Below are positions 1 through 12,196 of a stretch of DNA of 64,000 nt, one piece after another (positions within the stretch are counted from its first letter, which is position 1; each line of letters opens with the position of its first letter). Position numbers and translations under genes: made by a program. A model generated the notes under the pieces. The model made no database searches. It was not told the DNA's origin and worked only from the letters and a program-made list of their open reading frames with translations. Source of the stretch: Prunella strophiata (taxonomy: Eukaryota; Chordata; Aves; Passeriformes; Prunellidae); the NCBI GenBank assembly GCA_036583965.1, contig JAZBQD010000014.1, positions 63,270,395-63,334,394 on the forward strand, written 5' to 3'.

Positions 1-2470
1 CAAACTACCTTGTATCTTTATATTGTCTGAGAAAACCAAAAAATGCATCTATTAAGTCAGAACCATATCCAGTGAATGAGACCTGCCAGTTGCTCCCTAC
101 CCTGAGTAGGCTTAATGGATACAGTGGTACTAATTTCAAATCTGGGGAAAGAAATGTGCTATTGAGCACATACATTGTGCAATTCACATAAAAAACACGT
201 GTAGGAAGTAGCATTGTGATTTTCACTTTCCTATATTACTCTTAAACCTTGATATTTGAGACACTTCCCATGAAATTGGGGCATCCTGTGAAGGTGTAGG
301 GTACACCCTAAGACGCTGTTCTCTGAAATATAATTCTGCTTGCAGGCAAGCAATCACCAAAACTGCTCCTTTGGGGCAGGAGTTGTTTAAAGAGAGGCTA
401 TGTTAATGGCTGCAATTGTACCACAACTTAAATTCTTCTTCCTTTGCTATAAAGCTGCTCATAGAGTCAGGCCAGTATGTTCCTAATACTGGTAAAAAAG
501 TAGCATTTATAACCCCAAAAAATCTCTATTTGTTAAAAATTCTGTAAAGTTCAAATAAATTTCTTTTTCAGTCAAACAGGGCTGGCTACACTGGGCTGAG
601 CGTTTATTACCACCACTTTTCACCACTGCCAATTAGCACCTACCAGTGAACACAAAGCCAGATGGTCATTGCCACTGAGGGCTTGCTGTCAAGAATTTCC
701 CTTTCCTAAATATGGGTGTGGGAAGGAGAGGGAGGGGGGGAATTGCATGTAAGGAAGAGAAGTTGTATAAAACCTGCTTTGTGTTTTTACAGAAAGGAAC
801 CCAGCAAGAAATTTTATGATGTTATCACAGCTACTTCTAAAAAAAGAATTCTGTTTAAACAGAATAAGAGTTCCATTCTTCATCCTATTTTTGAAACTCT
901 GTATAATATAAGTTGAAATGGATTTAGCTCAGGTACCTTGGGAAACAAGAAAATTGACAGCATTGTTTCGGACTGCTTTAGTAGGAAAAGCAATTCATAG
1001 AAATCCTATTTTTTTTTCTATTTAGAAATGAAACTATTAACCCTTAAAAAAACATCACAAATCATTGCGCTGCAAGAAAAACTCTGATCCACTCATCAGG
1101 GAATTTTTCTGCAGTAATTAGTTACTATTAATTATAATTATGTATAAGAATACAAAATATGTTATATTAAAGAGAAGCCCAATATAGTATTATTACAGAA
1201 AATCTGAGAGATATTATTCTTTGAGTAAGATGAAAATTTTCTAAAGCTATATTCAAGTGGCACAGAGCCATAATTTTTTTGGATCTTGATGAAATTTCAC
1301 TTGACTAATTGCTCCTATATTTCTTTCACTGATATGAAGATTCCTTATTATACTGTTACTTTCTGTGTCATTTTGGTGTACATTCACAAAGGATGTTGGA
1401 TTTTTTTCTTCAGGCCATAGCTGAATTTCATTAATGGATACAGAGAGCTAACATATTGGCTATAAAATATGAGTGCTCTTGGGTCTTTGGATAAGAATTG
1501 TTATATGCAAGACTGTCAGCTAAATGAAACACCTCTCACTGTGCTCTCCAGCTCAGCATTTTTTCTTCCAAATATCATTTCTTACTATTTTTGCCTTATC
1601 TGCCATCACAGATAGTTAGCTGATAGGAAAGCAGTTGTATAAATTATAAATTAAACCCTTGCCTGGTGGTGGAGGTTAATGGGGCACAAAATACAGATCA
1701 TACTGATGGAGTGAATTAATAAGTATCATGTGTACTATTTTAATATATCCCTTTTTATTACAGTTTAGAAATCCTTCATTATAAAGGAGTAAATGCTGCA
1801 ATGTTGCTGAGCTCATCAAAATGTAGGAAAAGGAATGCTGGTTTCTGTTTGTATTTGATAAGTCATCTATGAGAAATGTAAATTATTAATTGTTTAGAAG
1901 GTATAGGCTTGTACTGTTTACATTTAAATGTGGTTTTTTTTTCCTTAGTGTCACCAAATAAGTATTTAAAGTTAAAATTGTAGAACATTATTTTTAACAT
2001 ATAATCTCTTTATAAAATGTCACAGTTACAAACAAAGTCTAAAAGGGTGCCTCAAGAGCATTTATCCCATTTGTTTAGAATGACCTTCATTGAGACTTTC
2101 TCTGGACATTGAAATTCCTACTGAGATTAGAGCATGAACTCCAAAAATGAAAATGTTGTTCAGTATGTATTTCAGTCTTGGGACAGTATGGGAGGGTGGA
2201 TGCTGATACTAGACTGTGGTGTGATGCAGTTGTTCACTGACACATAAGTACTTCTGGAAGCACATGGCATGCTCTGATAGTTAACATTTTATTCCCATTT
2301 GTAGGTTGAGGACAGAAATTCCTTAGTTTAGTTTATTTTGTATTCCTTCTCTTGTCCTTATTTTATGTCTTTTCATTATTTTAAAGACATCTTAGAGAGC
2401 TTCTGGTCCTCCAGTGAAATATTCCAGTCTTGGAAATTTGACCTTTTATGTGAACATTGCAGAAAAGGAG
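1..2470. other. Gene-free AT-rich unique sequence
   Basis: I see no gene here. The stretch is AT-rich unique DNA with frequent stops in all frames. The only compositional outlier is a purine-rich G/A tract near 714-740 (runs of gga and gggggg). Short poly-T tracts occur near 1009-1020 and 1931-1942. No repeat family could be recognised with confidence. Confidence 0.6.
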
Positions 2471-2590
2471 CAGATTCATAGCTTTTAAGTCCAGAAGGGA
2501 CCATTCGATCATCAAACCTGACCTGTATAACACAAGCAAAAGAATTTCCCCTCTATTGAGTCCAATAATTTGTCTGTAAGCTATCCAGTA
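2471..2590 (-). repeat. Old reptile-type CR1 LINE 3' fragment
   Basis: On the plus strand this reads like the reverse complement of an ancient sauropsid CR1 3' end: a 'cattcatagctttTaagtccagaaggg'-like start broken across 2472-2500, then 'gaccattcgatcatc', then 'tgacctgtataacacaag' and 'agaatttcccc'. This word order (aagtccagaagggacc, gatcatc, ctgacc, gtataacac) matches the CR1 3' ends common in turtles and crocodilians and found as decayed relics in birds. The copy is short and diverged, so it is older than the other CR1 copies in the window. The assignment is from memory of the consensus, not an alignment. Confidence 0.6.
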
Positions 2591-5450
2591 ACAGGATGTT
2601 ATGTTTTAAGAGTAGTTTAAAATTGTACAGGTCTCATTTTAATTTTTCAACAGTGGTTTCAGTATATAATTCAAGTAATACTTAAAGAATATGTCTATTA
2701 ATATTTCTGGGATTTTATATAGATCTTTAGCTAAGCCTTAATTTACTTTATTAATCCACTGGTGAAACATATGCTTGCTTTGCATTAGTGTGGTTTCAAA
2801 TCTGTGTCTTAAAATTCTCCAAATCAGACTGTGCTGCTATTAGACCAAATTATTTCATGTCTCTCAGAGGCATCCACTTGCACCCACATAAATCACCAAG
2901 TTTAAATTCAATACTTACTTGTTAGTTGTGAACACTGCACAGCTTCTCCCAGATTCAGCTTTCACAATACTAGGCAGCACAGAAAAATGCAAGGGCACTA
3001 TTGAATTGCCAGTTCACATCTATTTACACCATATATAATAGCATTCATCTGAGCTTTATTTAGCTTTGACTCCTCAGCTGCCCACAAGTTGATGGGAAAA
3101 GTTAAATTATGCAAGAACAGAGATGCATGCTGAGGAAACAGGCTCAGATAAAAGACCAGCAATGAGAATCATGTTCAAGCTATACAGTAGTTTTGTTTTA
3201 AAAAGTGTGACTACACACCAAATGCTCTGTTGAGTTACTGTGCAAAATGGGTCCTCTGAGAATAAGAGTAAATGGCTAACACAGAGATTTTTGGGATAAA
3301 TCAAACCCAATTCAATCCTAACCAATAAAAAAAATTGTGAAGGAGGAGAGCAATTCCTCATCAAAACTACTGCTGAGTGGAAGAAGACCTTTTCATTTTC
3401 ACTGAGTAACACTCAGACTCACCTGCTGGTAAATGACTGCTACAGAGTATAGTGTGGGGAGATACAGAGAGCCTAATTTTTTAACAACTAATTACAGATA
3501 CTAATTTTTTCACAACTCACCACAGTTAGATGAGAGATCAACAGCTACAATCACATTGAATATAATGTAAGAGATGTAATAAATGTCATGAGAAAGGCAC
3601 AAATCACACTCGAAAGTTGACACATAGTTAACTACTGCTAACACTGTGGTTGTCTGAATGTGATACAAACCAGGGAAAGTCATCCTTGGACACACTTGAA
3701 GCCTTAAGCAAGGAAGCCACAATTTATTACTTTGTCAGAGCTGACTGAGACTTGCTATTTGTCAAGAAATAGCACATAGTGTGCAATTAAGCTTCTGGAC
3801 ATTGCCTGGGAGTTAACCAGCATATTAGGGGTGGTCAAATGCATTGGAGTCAAAGTCTCCAAAGTGTGAATATGTTATACAGGTCACTGTTGAGAGCTGT
3901 CTTCCTGAGGGACTGGAGGGGACATCCACATGTTTTAATGGGAATCACCATCCTGCATTGCCGAGTTAGCTGTCAGTAATGTTGGCATATCACATCACAG
4001 GCTTGCTGAGCAGGGAGGCAGGACAGGAACCAGAGTCATAAAGAACCTGTTAATATTGCCTTGTGTAAACCACCATAAAGAGGCCTGCTCATACACACAG
4101 TCAAAGGGGAGACACAGGAGTGTAGCTGCATTCTCCCCAGTCTGAGCTCATGCATCCTGCCTTTTGTCCTGTTGGATTTTGCAAGGCTGTGAGCTGGCTC
4201 AGAGCAGAGGGAGGGACAGCCCCAGAGGCAGAGCTTGCTTGCCCCTGCTATTTAGAGGTAAATGCCATCTTGACATGTATAGCATATACCATCTAATCAT
4301 GCTCATTGTGGCCTCTGAAGCCACTGACAAGATATTTTAGAAGCCAAACTGAATCCAGACATGAAAAGAGAACATTTTTGGAAACTGCATGATCAAAAGA
4401 TCTTCTGAAAACTGTTAAAAAGCTTCTGCAAACCACATAAAACTCTGGGAGATAAAGAAACTATTAATCAGAAACAAGAAACTGAAGGTGGCAAAATCTT
4501 CTCTCTATGATTCACTGATTAGGTCACAACTGGGAGAAAATTCTATTCTGCAATTTGCAGCTTACAAACAAGGGAAAAATAAAACAGGTATTTTAACTCA
4601 GCAGGGTAATAGTCAATTTATGAAAAATATAGTACTAAACTATATGTTCTGTACTTCTTTGTCTCCTCACAAAGTTTTTTCAGATCATGACTATAAGTAG
4701 AAAGAGTTGAGTGGGGGAGAAGAATCCACATGGGCAGCAAGCAATTCATATTTGAGTGAATTTTATATTTCATTGACCTTCATTAATTTTCCTGATGCCA
4801 AATATTTATCAAGTATCCAAAGTAAGAGATAGTCTACAGTGCTTCAAGTTCATTTCTGAACCACAAATGTCTACAGATACAGTTAGGGAAAAATAATTTA
4901 AAGGCTACTGAAATAGAAGGGTGACCCTCAGGCATTATTTATATTTTAAAATAACAGAACAGATAAGCAAGATACTAAAAATTAGAGAGAAAGGATTCAG
5001 GAGTCTTTGAAAAAAAATTATTTTAGGAAAGTGTGTTTGTAGACACAGCCCAAAGTATTTCTTGTAAAAATAAATGCAGAAACAAAACAGAAGTTTGAAT
5101 AATAGCTATGCTATTAATATTTAGTGAATAGTAAACATGAAATGTTTATGAAAAGTGAACAGGAAATGAATGCAGAAAATACTTTCCAAGATATAAATAT
5201 TTGTGACTTGTATCTGCTGCCTCTCATAGAGACACTGCTTCTGCAAGAGCTGTAAACTCAAAAGAGCTGAGAGCATCTGGGAAACAAAGCCTGGGAGCCA
5301 TGACCTTATGGAAGGGCAAGGTGCAGCAGAACACTGGTCACTGGTGCTTTGCCTATGTCAGAAAAAACAAGTCCCCAGTTACTGCTGTCTGTAGTATTTA
5401 CAGGAACACAATGGGGACAGGAGCAGATGCCTTACATGGGGCAGGTAGAT
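2591..5450. other. Gene-free unique sequence
   Basis: No gene or clear repeat is seen. A slightly GC-richer patch at about 4130-4260 contains the words gagggagggacag and ccccagaggcag, but it has no open frame worth calling. Short open frames at 3107-3412 (minus) and 4488-4700 (plus) show no recognisable domain. Confidence 0.55.
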
Positions 5451-5812
5451 GGATTGTAGAATGATAAAATATCCTGAATTGGAAGAGTCCCATCAGGGTC
5501 ATCAAGTCCAACCCCCAGCCCTGCACAAAACATGTAAAAATTCACACAGTGTGTCTGAGAGCATTGTCCAAATTCTTTTGGAACTCTTGGTGTTGTGACC
5601 ACTTCTCTGGTGGTCCCAGCACCCAATCAACCCCCTGAGTGAAGATCCTTTTCCTAATATCCAAATTAAATCTCCCCTGACTCAACTTCATGCCATTCAT
5701 GTGGGTAGTCTCACTGGTCACCAAAGAGAAGAGATCAGTGCCTGCACCTCCACATCCTCTCATGAAGAAGCTGCAGACTGCAGTGAGGTATGAATTTGGC
5801 CTCTGAATTTTC
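5451..5812 (-). repeat. CR1 LINE, 3' portion (songbird-type subfamily)
   Basis: The plus strand carries the reverse complement of a CR1 LINE 3' end. In order it shows a decayed 'tgtagaatgataaaat' tail, 'ctgaattggaagagtccc', 'catcaagtccaaccccc', 'ccctgcacaaaaca', 'tgtctgagagcattgtcc', 'tgaccacttctctgg', 'ttaaatctcccctgac', 'ggtcaccaaagagaagag' and 'aagctgcagactgcagtgagg'. These words in this order match the CR1 subfamilies abundant in passerines. The copy is 5'-truncated at its right edge, as usual for CR1. Open frames in it on the minus strand (5432-5814) are decayed non-coding and terminal reverse-transcriptase-distal sequence, not genes. Confidence 0.85.
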
Positions 5813-6494
5813 ATATGTTGTTTTTTGTACCCAAGGAGAAGATGGGAAATTCCTTGCCAGAGGAGAGACTGACATGTAAAATGGCAATTCTAACTCTGCA
5901 TTGTCAAGAAACTCGAAGTAGAGAATCTGAAACCTGGATTTTCATTGCCATCCATCCTAAGCTCTTGTGCAGAGATTTAGGCTTTGATACAAAGCATGCA
6001 GGAGTGTAACCCTTTTTCGGGCTTCCCTATGTACTGGGAACATTCAAGAGAAAAGAGACAATTAAGAAATGTGGTAAACTTACACAGAATTTTAGAAGTT
6101 TTAAGGGTGAGAGACACAAGGTCAAATGAGAAGATAAGGCACAATGGCAATTAGCAGAATACAAAGGGGTGATTAACATGGAGAATGGACCAACTGAGAT
6201 GGCACCAGAAACCACAGCTGTGGTGATTCAACAAAGTGTTAGACAAGCACTTTGAAGCACTGAAAGCATCAGTGATGTGTTACCAGGAAGGACTGCAGTG
6301 GCCTCCTTCTGTCCTGAAGCATTACTGTGAAGACTTGCAGTTCACTGCTGAAATAAAAACAAAGAAAGGTTTGCAATGCTGTATTGTTAACAACACAGAC
6401 AAGAAAGATGCTGTGATAGTCATTGAATCCTTCTTTCCAACTGCTCCAGCAAATTGAGTTTGTACCACACATGCATAGCAATGTTGCAGTGAAG
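5813..6494. other. Gene-free spacer between two CR1 copies
   Basis: No gene, no recognised repeat. It separates two independent minus-strand CR1 copies of different sequence, so the pair is not a tandem duplication. Confidence 0.5.
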
Positions 6495-6900
6495 TCATAG
6501 AAACATAGAATCTTGGTGTGGTTTGGGTTGAAAGGGTTCTAAAAGGTGATCGAGGTCCACACCCTCACAGCCCTCCTCCACACACAGGGACCCCTTCCAC
6601 TAAACCTGAACCTATCTCACCTGGCCTTGAATGCTTTCAGGGATGGGGTATCCAGAGCTTCTCTAGGCAAACTGTGCCAGTGCCTCACCACTCCCACAGG
6701 GAAGAGTTTCTTCCTTCTGTTCGATCTAAATCCACTCTTTCAGTTTAAAACCATGACCCCTTTTTTTACCAGTATAGCACACCCTGTTATTCTTTTAAAC
6801 TTCTTTTAAGTATTGAAGTATTTTAAGGTGGTCCCCCAGCTTTATCAGCTTTTCTTCATAGGGGAGGTGCTCCAGCCCCCCTCTACGACCAGACATTTTT
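6495..6900 (-). repeat. CR1 LINE, 3' portion
   Basis: The plus strand shows the reverse complement of a CR1 3' end, beginning with 'tcatagaaacatagaa' and 'tggtttgggttgaaaggg' and continuing with 'ctggccttgaatgctttcaggg', 'caaactgtgccagtgcctcacc', 'gaagagtttcttcctt', 'cagtttaaaaccatgacccc' and 'cataggggaggtgctccagccc'. The word order matches avian CR1. A CR1 of the same general type recurs at 44820-45610. It is truncated at its 5' end near position 6900. Open frames across it on the plus strand (6518-6809) are shadows of the repeat. Confidence 0.9.
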
Positions 6901-9459
6901 ATGCTGATTACCCAAGACCTGACTAAAATCAGTGTATGCACTTACAAGATATGCATAAGGTATTTTCCTTATCTATCAGAAAATAAACTTCCTTAACAAC
7001 ACCCAGTGTGCTGAGGAGCCTTGGTTTATGATAAAAATGACCTGGTAAAATTTTTTGAGCTGTACAGGAATGCTCCCATTTCAAAGCAAATTGCAATTGA
7101 AAACACACCTCCAAAAAAGATTTCTTCATCTAAAAAAATGAGTTGTATTTGGAACATATCCTAAGACAATCCACTGATTCTCTGCAGAAACCATAGCTGT
7201 TTCACACCTTACAGCTTTTCCTACAAAATCAGGTGGGTTATGAATACTAAGTGCCATGCAGAAGTAGTAGAAAGTACAAAAGTACAACACTCATCAAATT
7301 GAACAGATAAGCTAAAAACAACTTGGGGGTAAAAAATATCCATGAGGCAATTGAGACCTTTTGTTTAAATCACCTCTGTTCATGTAAAATGATCACTCTG
7401 TTGGTTTTATAGACGTCGCTTTCATACTCTCTTCAGATCAACAGGGAAATCCGTCTTCTCACATGTGCTTTACCATAAGTACATTCAAAGGTTTTATTGC
7501 AAATAAATTTTGTTGTACGCAATCCAAATCCATACATTTATTTTTCATTGTTATTAAGTCCACTGTACCTAGTTTTAACAGAAGAACTCACACTTTTTTT
7601 CCCTTTTATCTTTTTTGGCATTGCAAATTTGTTATTCGGCTCACAGTGATCAAAGACTGAAAACTGGCCTCTTCCTCAAATACAGCATGAGTCATTGGCC
7701 AATGCAAATGTGAGCAAAAGCATCTTAGCCTTTCTGTTTTCATACAGACAAAAGTATTGTTTTGCTAACACTAAAATGGGAACTTACAATCAAGAGATAC
7801 ATAACCCTTTACAGGGCAATAGGCACCATATTTGTTCCTAAAAACAAATAGCAAATACTTCCTGTGGGATTTGTCACTCCACAGAAAGTTTGGGCAACTG
7901 CATGATTTGAACTGTATATATTGTCCATGAATATTTGGCTTGCTAAACCATGTGCACTTTCCTACCAACACGGTGTGAAACACAGAAATCCATTCCTTTC
8001 TAATTCACGTGAATGCCACTTCAATGACATGCCAACATATGTAACATACTTGATGCTGTTCAAATTCAACCAACTAGCTGCAGCAAAACCCCCAGAAATT
8101 GCAAAATGTATTGCAGAAGAACAACTGCCATACCTTATACTACTGAAATTATTCTTTGTACAGCTCATCCCAGATCCAGCTGCTTGTACTCCAGATCTAC
8201 CAAGCCATGGCACAAATTCCTAACACAGCTCCATGCTGAGTCGCCCTCTGGCTGTGGTTTGGAAGGAGCTGAATCTTTCCATAGGATGGGAAACTTCTGC
8301 TTATGATAAAACTGTTCCTGCTCGAACTCTACCAGAAGCAGAATTAGTACTACTTTCCATTTTCTTTTTCTATTATACTGCATGGAATTAGCTTAAGAAT
8401 GTTCATACTTTATCAGCATTTAATTAGACTTTTTGTAGTCCTATGAAAGCTAATCAGAATGAATATAAGACAATTCTAGGACAATTGAAAAATCAAAGGC
8501 TTCTTCTCTAAAAACAGATCAGAAATGCAAAGTTTTGGTGGATAATGAATTTGCAGTTAAAGAAAAAACAATTGAAACTTATTTGAATGGAACAAAGAAC
8601 AGTCTTCAAACCTAAAAATAAAATTCTTATCCAGAATCAAGATGTTCAGCTGCATGGGTGAATGAGATTTACATTTAAGGCCATTTAGAATTTTGCAGTA
8701 TGAGTAGGACATGTATACTAAAACATTTTTATTTTGATACAGTAATTTGGCAATATACTAATATTAGCATTCTTTTTTCCCCATAGCACTTTTAGCTTGA
8801 GAAATGTTATCTACTGTCTCAGACACAGACATTTTCTGTTATATACTATATTTGATATAAAAGACACTATTCCAGAAATATCCAGCTGACACACAGAAAA
8901 AATAAATAGGGGTCATTTGAAAAAGGACCACTTCCCAGTAGGAGTTCTTATAAATCCCTTGTGAAATGAGACTTATATTGTCTTGCCTGATACTAATAAG
9001 ACATAATGAGTAGAATTTCTGAAAGAGTTATTGTAGTCTATCTGCCAAGTGGAAAACTGTACGTCCAAACCACTAATTAGACTGTTATCATAAGTTACAC
9101 AAATTGTGAATCTAAACTGAAGGAATCCACTGGGGCTAGTAGAATGCTCCTGGTCTCCTGTTCACATAAATTTAAACCTAATGACTGTGCTAACAGAACT
9201 CATTTGCTGAAATGCAGGTCTACTCCACATGTGCAATTTTAACTTCAGAAAGTACTTCCAAAAGCAAAAGTGAGATGGTGGGAAAGAAATTCAATTCATA
9301 GCAATTGGGATCAATTAACTGACTTTGTTCTTGCCAAATCAGTATGATATGCCTTTAGCCATGAAATGTATTTTTCAATAATATTTTGCAAATAAAAATT
9401 AATTAAAATGAGACTTCCTTAAGGAAGTTTCTGTTTATTGAGGTAACAGATGTGCTCAA

Positions 9460-9461
<2 letters not shown>
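6901..9461. other. Gene-free AT-rich unique sequence
   Basis: No gene is supported. Overlapping open frames at 7921-8383 on both strands (up to 100 codons) have no recognisable motif and no flanking splice pattern I trust. No interspersed repeat was recognised. Confidence 0.5.

Positions 9462-9505
<44 letters not shown>
9462..9505. repeat. (AT)22 microsatellite
   Basis: A perfect dinucleotide repeat of 22 AT units. It is followed to about 9600 by a degraded AT/GT-rich stretch (atatatgg, gtatatatgcatgcatgc, atatgtatatgtatg), which looks like an older, mutated extension of the same array. Open frames through it are Tyr-Ile runs and are not genes. Confidence 0.95.
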
Positions 9506-9507
<2 letters not shown>

Positions 9508-9600
9508 TCATGTGTATTTACACATATATATGGATGTATATATGCATGCATGCATACAAATATATAATTGCACTTCTTGAATATGTATATGTATGCACAG

Positions 9601-10756
9601 ACAAATACAGAAAGAAAGACAGAGAAAGAGAAAAATCAAAGTGCACAGACTTCAGGTGACTTTTCTTGGAAAAGTATTGATGAGAAACCAACTTAACTCT
9701 TACTGGAAACAGAATTATCTAGGCCTTTCCTTTATAATTAGTTCCCTGAAGAAGACAACATGGTTTTTAAGTCCAAAGAAGTTACATTTTCATAAGAAAG
9801 AAAACTAGGATTCCTTTTTATCCAGAGGAATATTTGAGAACTCTCTTTATCTAAGGAGTACAGGAAAGGTGAAAAATATTTTTACACCAACTTCCCCTTT
9901 CCCCATGTGCCCTTGCAAGTAGAACTTTGCTTTCATATGATGTAGCAATTAACTCAATGGTCTTTGAAATGCAGTAAACTTTTCATGCCACCTAATCCCA
10001 AGGGAGTTTCTCATTTGTTTCATCTAAAGCTTGGCTGATCAGTCCATGTGTTTCATAGCACCTTCATCATCTCTGAGCTGCATTCCCTCAGTCCCACACT
10101 TAAAAGATTTTGCCTGCCACCCCCTGAAGTCTCCGAAACTTTCTGTCTTTTCTGCTGCGTGATTCCATCTCAACTAACCTTGAAAGAGAAAAATACATGA
10201 CCAAGAAAAAATATGAAACACATCTCACCCATAATAAAGAATAAAATGCATGAAAGACTGAGGTTTGGAGGATAAAGTTTGGGAAAGAGAGGAAAAGGGC
10301 CTTAAGTAAGTCTAGAATGTTCAGAAGCACAACCAATCAAGTTCTGAAATAAATCATTGTATCCACCCAAAAAAAGATATTCTCTCTTGCACATTAACAA
10401 GTGCAAATCTCCTTCCAGACATTTTTCAAAGCCAGTTAAATGGAGTTATTTCCAGGCACCAAGTTTAGCTTAAATTAGATAATGTGGTGAATAAACTTCA
10501 CAATAAACCTTCTGTAGTCAGTGATCTGTCTGTGTGACTATTTATTCCTCATGAGGAACTGTTGCTGCTGATGCATATAATTCCAGAGATTATTTCAGCA
10601 GAATATGGACCAGAGATTTGTTCAGGAGTCATGGACCTTATGGATTTTACCACTTCTATATTTTTGTAAGGAAATAATAATTATACACTTACTTTCATCA
10701 AATTCAGGTGGTTTTTTACTTTTTAAAATTCACCTTTTTTCTGAAATACAAGTTAT
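9601..10756. other. Gene-free unique sequence
   Basis: No gene or recognised repeat. A purine-rich tract at 9605-9640 (agaaagaaagacagagaaagag) follows the microsatellite. Confidence 0.5.
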
Positions 10757-10932
10757 GTATATACTGCCCAGAGAAGTGTTGGATGTCCCTACATGGAAGT
10801 GTTAAAGGCCAGGTTGGATGGGGCTTTGAACAACCAGCTCTACCACAAGGTGTCCCTGCCAATGGCAGAGGTGTTAGAACAAAATGATCTTTAAGGTCCC
10901 TTCCAACCCAAACCATTCTATGTTTCTACGAT
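10757..10932 (+). repeat. CR1 LINE 3' end
   Basis: This is the sense orientation of an avian CR1 3' end: 'ctgcccagagaagtgttgga', 'ggccaggttggatggggct', 'caaggtgtccctgcc', 'ggcagaggtgtt', 'gatctttaaggtcccttcc', 'aacccaaaccattctatg' and a final 'tttctacgat' that is a decayed copy of the 8-bp tail repeat. Only about the last 175 bases remain (5'-truncated). It is well preserved relative to the consensus I recall, so it is one of the younger copies in the window. Confidence 0.92.
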
Positions 10933-11111
10933 AATACCATCAAAATGCTACAGAACTTAACAGCTGATGACCTCTTTCTCCTGAGCCCAAATAATTGGCA
11001 ATCTGTTGGAAGAAGAAAAACTGTAGCTGATCATGCGGCTGTTCTGAACAAGCACTAATATTCCCAGTTTCTCTTCCCAATGTCAAACCTTATTCTGAAA
11101 TTTTATGATAG

Positions 11112-11201
11112 AAAAAAAAACCACAAGACCAAAAAACCAAAACAAAAAACCAAAAACAAACAAACAAACAAAAAAAAAAAAAAAAACAACACAAAAACAA
11201 T
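11112..11201. repeat. A-rich / (CAAA)n low-complexity tract
   Basis: A/C-only sequence with irregular CAAA, CCAAAA and poly-A runs, including an 18-base A run. It could be the remnant of a poly(A) tail of a retrocopy, but no recognisable parent sequence lies on its 5' side. Confidence 0.9.
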
Positions 11202-11689
11202 CACAGTTCAAAACCCTTTATTCCCCACAAATCAATAAAAAAGAAACAGAAGGCATGTGGGAGAAATTATTTAAAAATCACAGTGACAGTATTGAAACTC
11301 AGAAACTGCTGCAAATGCATTGCTAAAATTTTTCTTTTGTGTCAAGATTCATTATTAAATACAATCATAACCTTATCAACTAAGGGATTACTGTTTGGAA
11401 TAACATCATGTTAATAAAGAATAGGGATGGAGAACTGGCTAACCTCCAAACGTTTCAAATTTATTTTCACTGAACAAATATTCCATATGTTACTTGCTTA
11501 TCAGAATATGCAAGATTTTGAATCTATGAATGACCATTGGAAATCTAAAACTCTTTTCAATACATTTGATTTTTTTTTTACTTTGCTAGGCCACTTATAC
11601 TTTAGGGCTAGGCTTTCCTGAGTTGCTCTTGTCCTCATGATCAGAAATGACAAACCATAAAAGCAGTATTCATTTTGTCTTCAGTTTAG

Positions 11690-11790
11690 ACATGGGAGTG
11701 AGGCTCAAAAAGTGTAGGTTCAGTGTTTGACACAGAGAGTCAACCTAGGTCTCGAGTCAGAGACACGTGGAAAGTCACAGTGCCATAATG
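11690..11790 (-). repeat. Possible MIR-like SINE fragment
   Basis: The plus strand contains words in the order expected for a reverse-complement MIR core and 5' region: 'gtgaggctcaaaaagtgtagg', 'gacacagagagtcaacc' and 'aggtctcgagtcagagac'. Similarity is faint and rests on recall of the amniote MIR consensus. Confidence 0.28.
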
Positions 11791-12086
11791 AGTTACCCAA
11801 TATAGCTGAACTGCAGCAGCATTTATCTTCAGTCTCTTAGCCTGTGACAAGTGTGAAGTGATTTACATTTCTTTGGTCCTCAACGAAATATGTGATGAAA
11901 GAGGATGAGGATTACTGGAATTACTTCACATTTGCCACAAACCAAGGGAACACAAAGGGACAGTTAAGTTGGTTGCTCTTCAGTAGCTTGTTATCTCTGT
12001 GGGAACTTGTCTGTGTGCCTAAGCCCATAACTCTACTTCTTGAAAGGGGATAATACTGCTTCTTTCTCTTCCCTTTTTGTCTTACA

Positions 12087-12180
12087 TGATTGTAAATTCA
12101 TCAGGCCCAAGGGGTCTCATAATAGGGGCGTCTGTTCATCAAGGTGATTGTAAATTCATCAGGACCCAAAGGGATCTCTT
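12087..12180 (+). repeat. Short direct repeat (about 34 bp, two copies)
   Basis: Copy 1 at 12087-12120 and copy 2 at 12145-12180 share 'tgattgtaaattcatcagg', followed by cccaaggggtctc and acccaaagggatctc. The copies start 58 bases apart and differ by a few substitutions and one inserted base. The second copy runs directly into the T tract at 12179-12196. Confidence 0.9.
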
Positions 12181-12196
12181 TTTTTTTTTTTTTTTT
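12179..12196. repeat. Poly-T tract
   Basis: A run of 18 T residues immediately after the second copy of the short direct repeat. Confidence 0.95.

Noticed and set aside
5432..5814. Minus-strand open frames of 64 and 90 codons
   Set aside because: They lie within a CR1 LINE 3' portion and are decayed repeat sequence.
6518..6809. Two overlapping plus-strand open frames
   Set aside because: They are antisense shadows of a minus-strand CR1 copy.
9450..9808. Tyr/Ile-rich plus-strand frames
   Set aside because: Produced by the (AT)22 repeat and its degraded flank.
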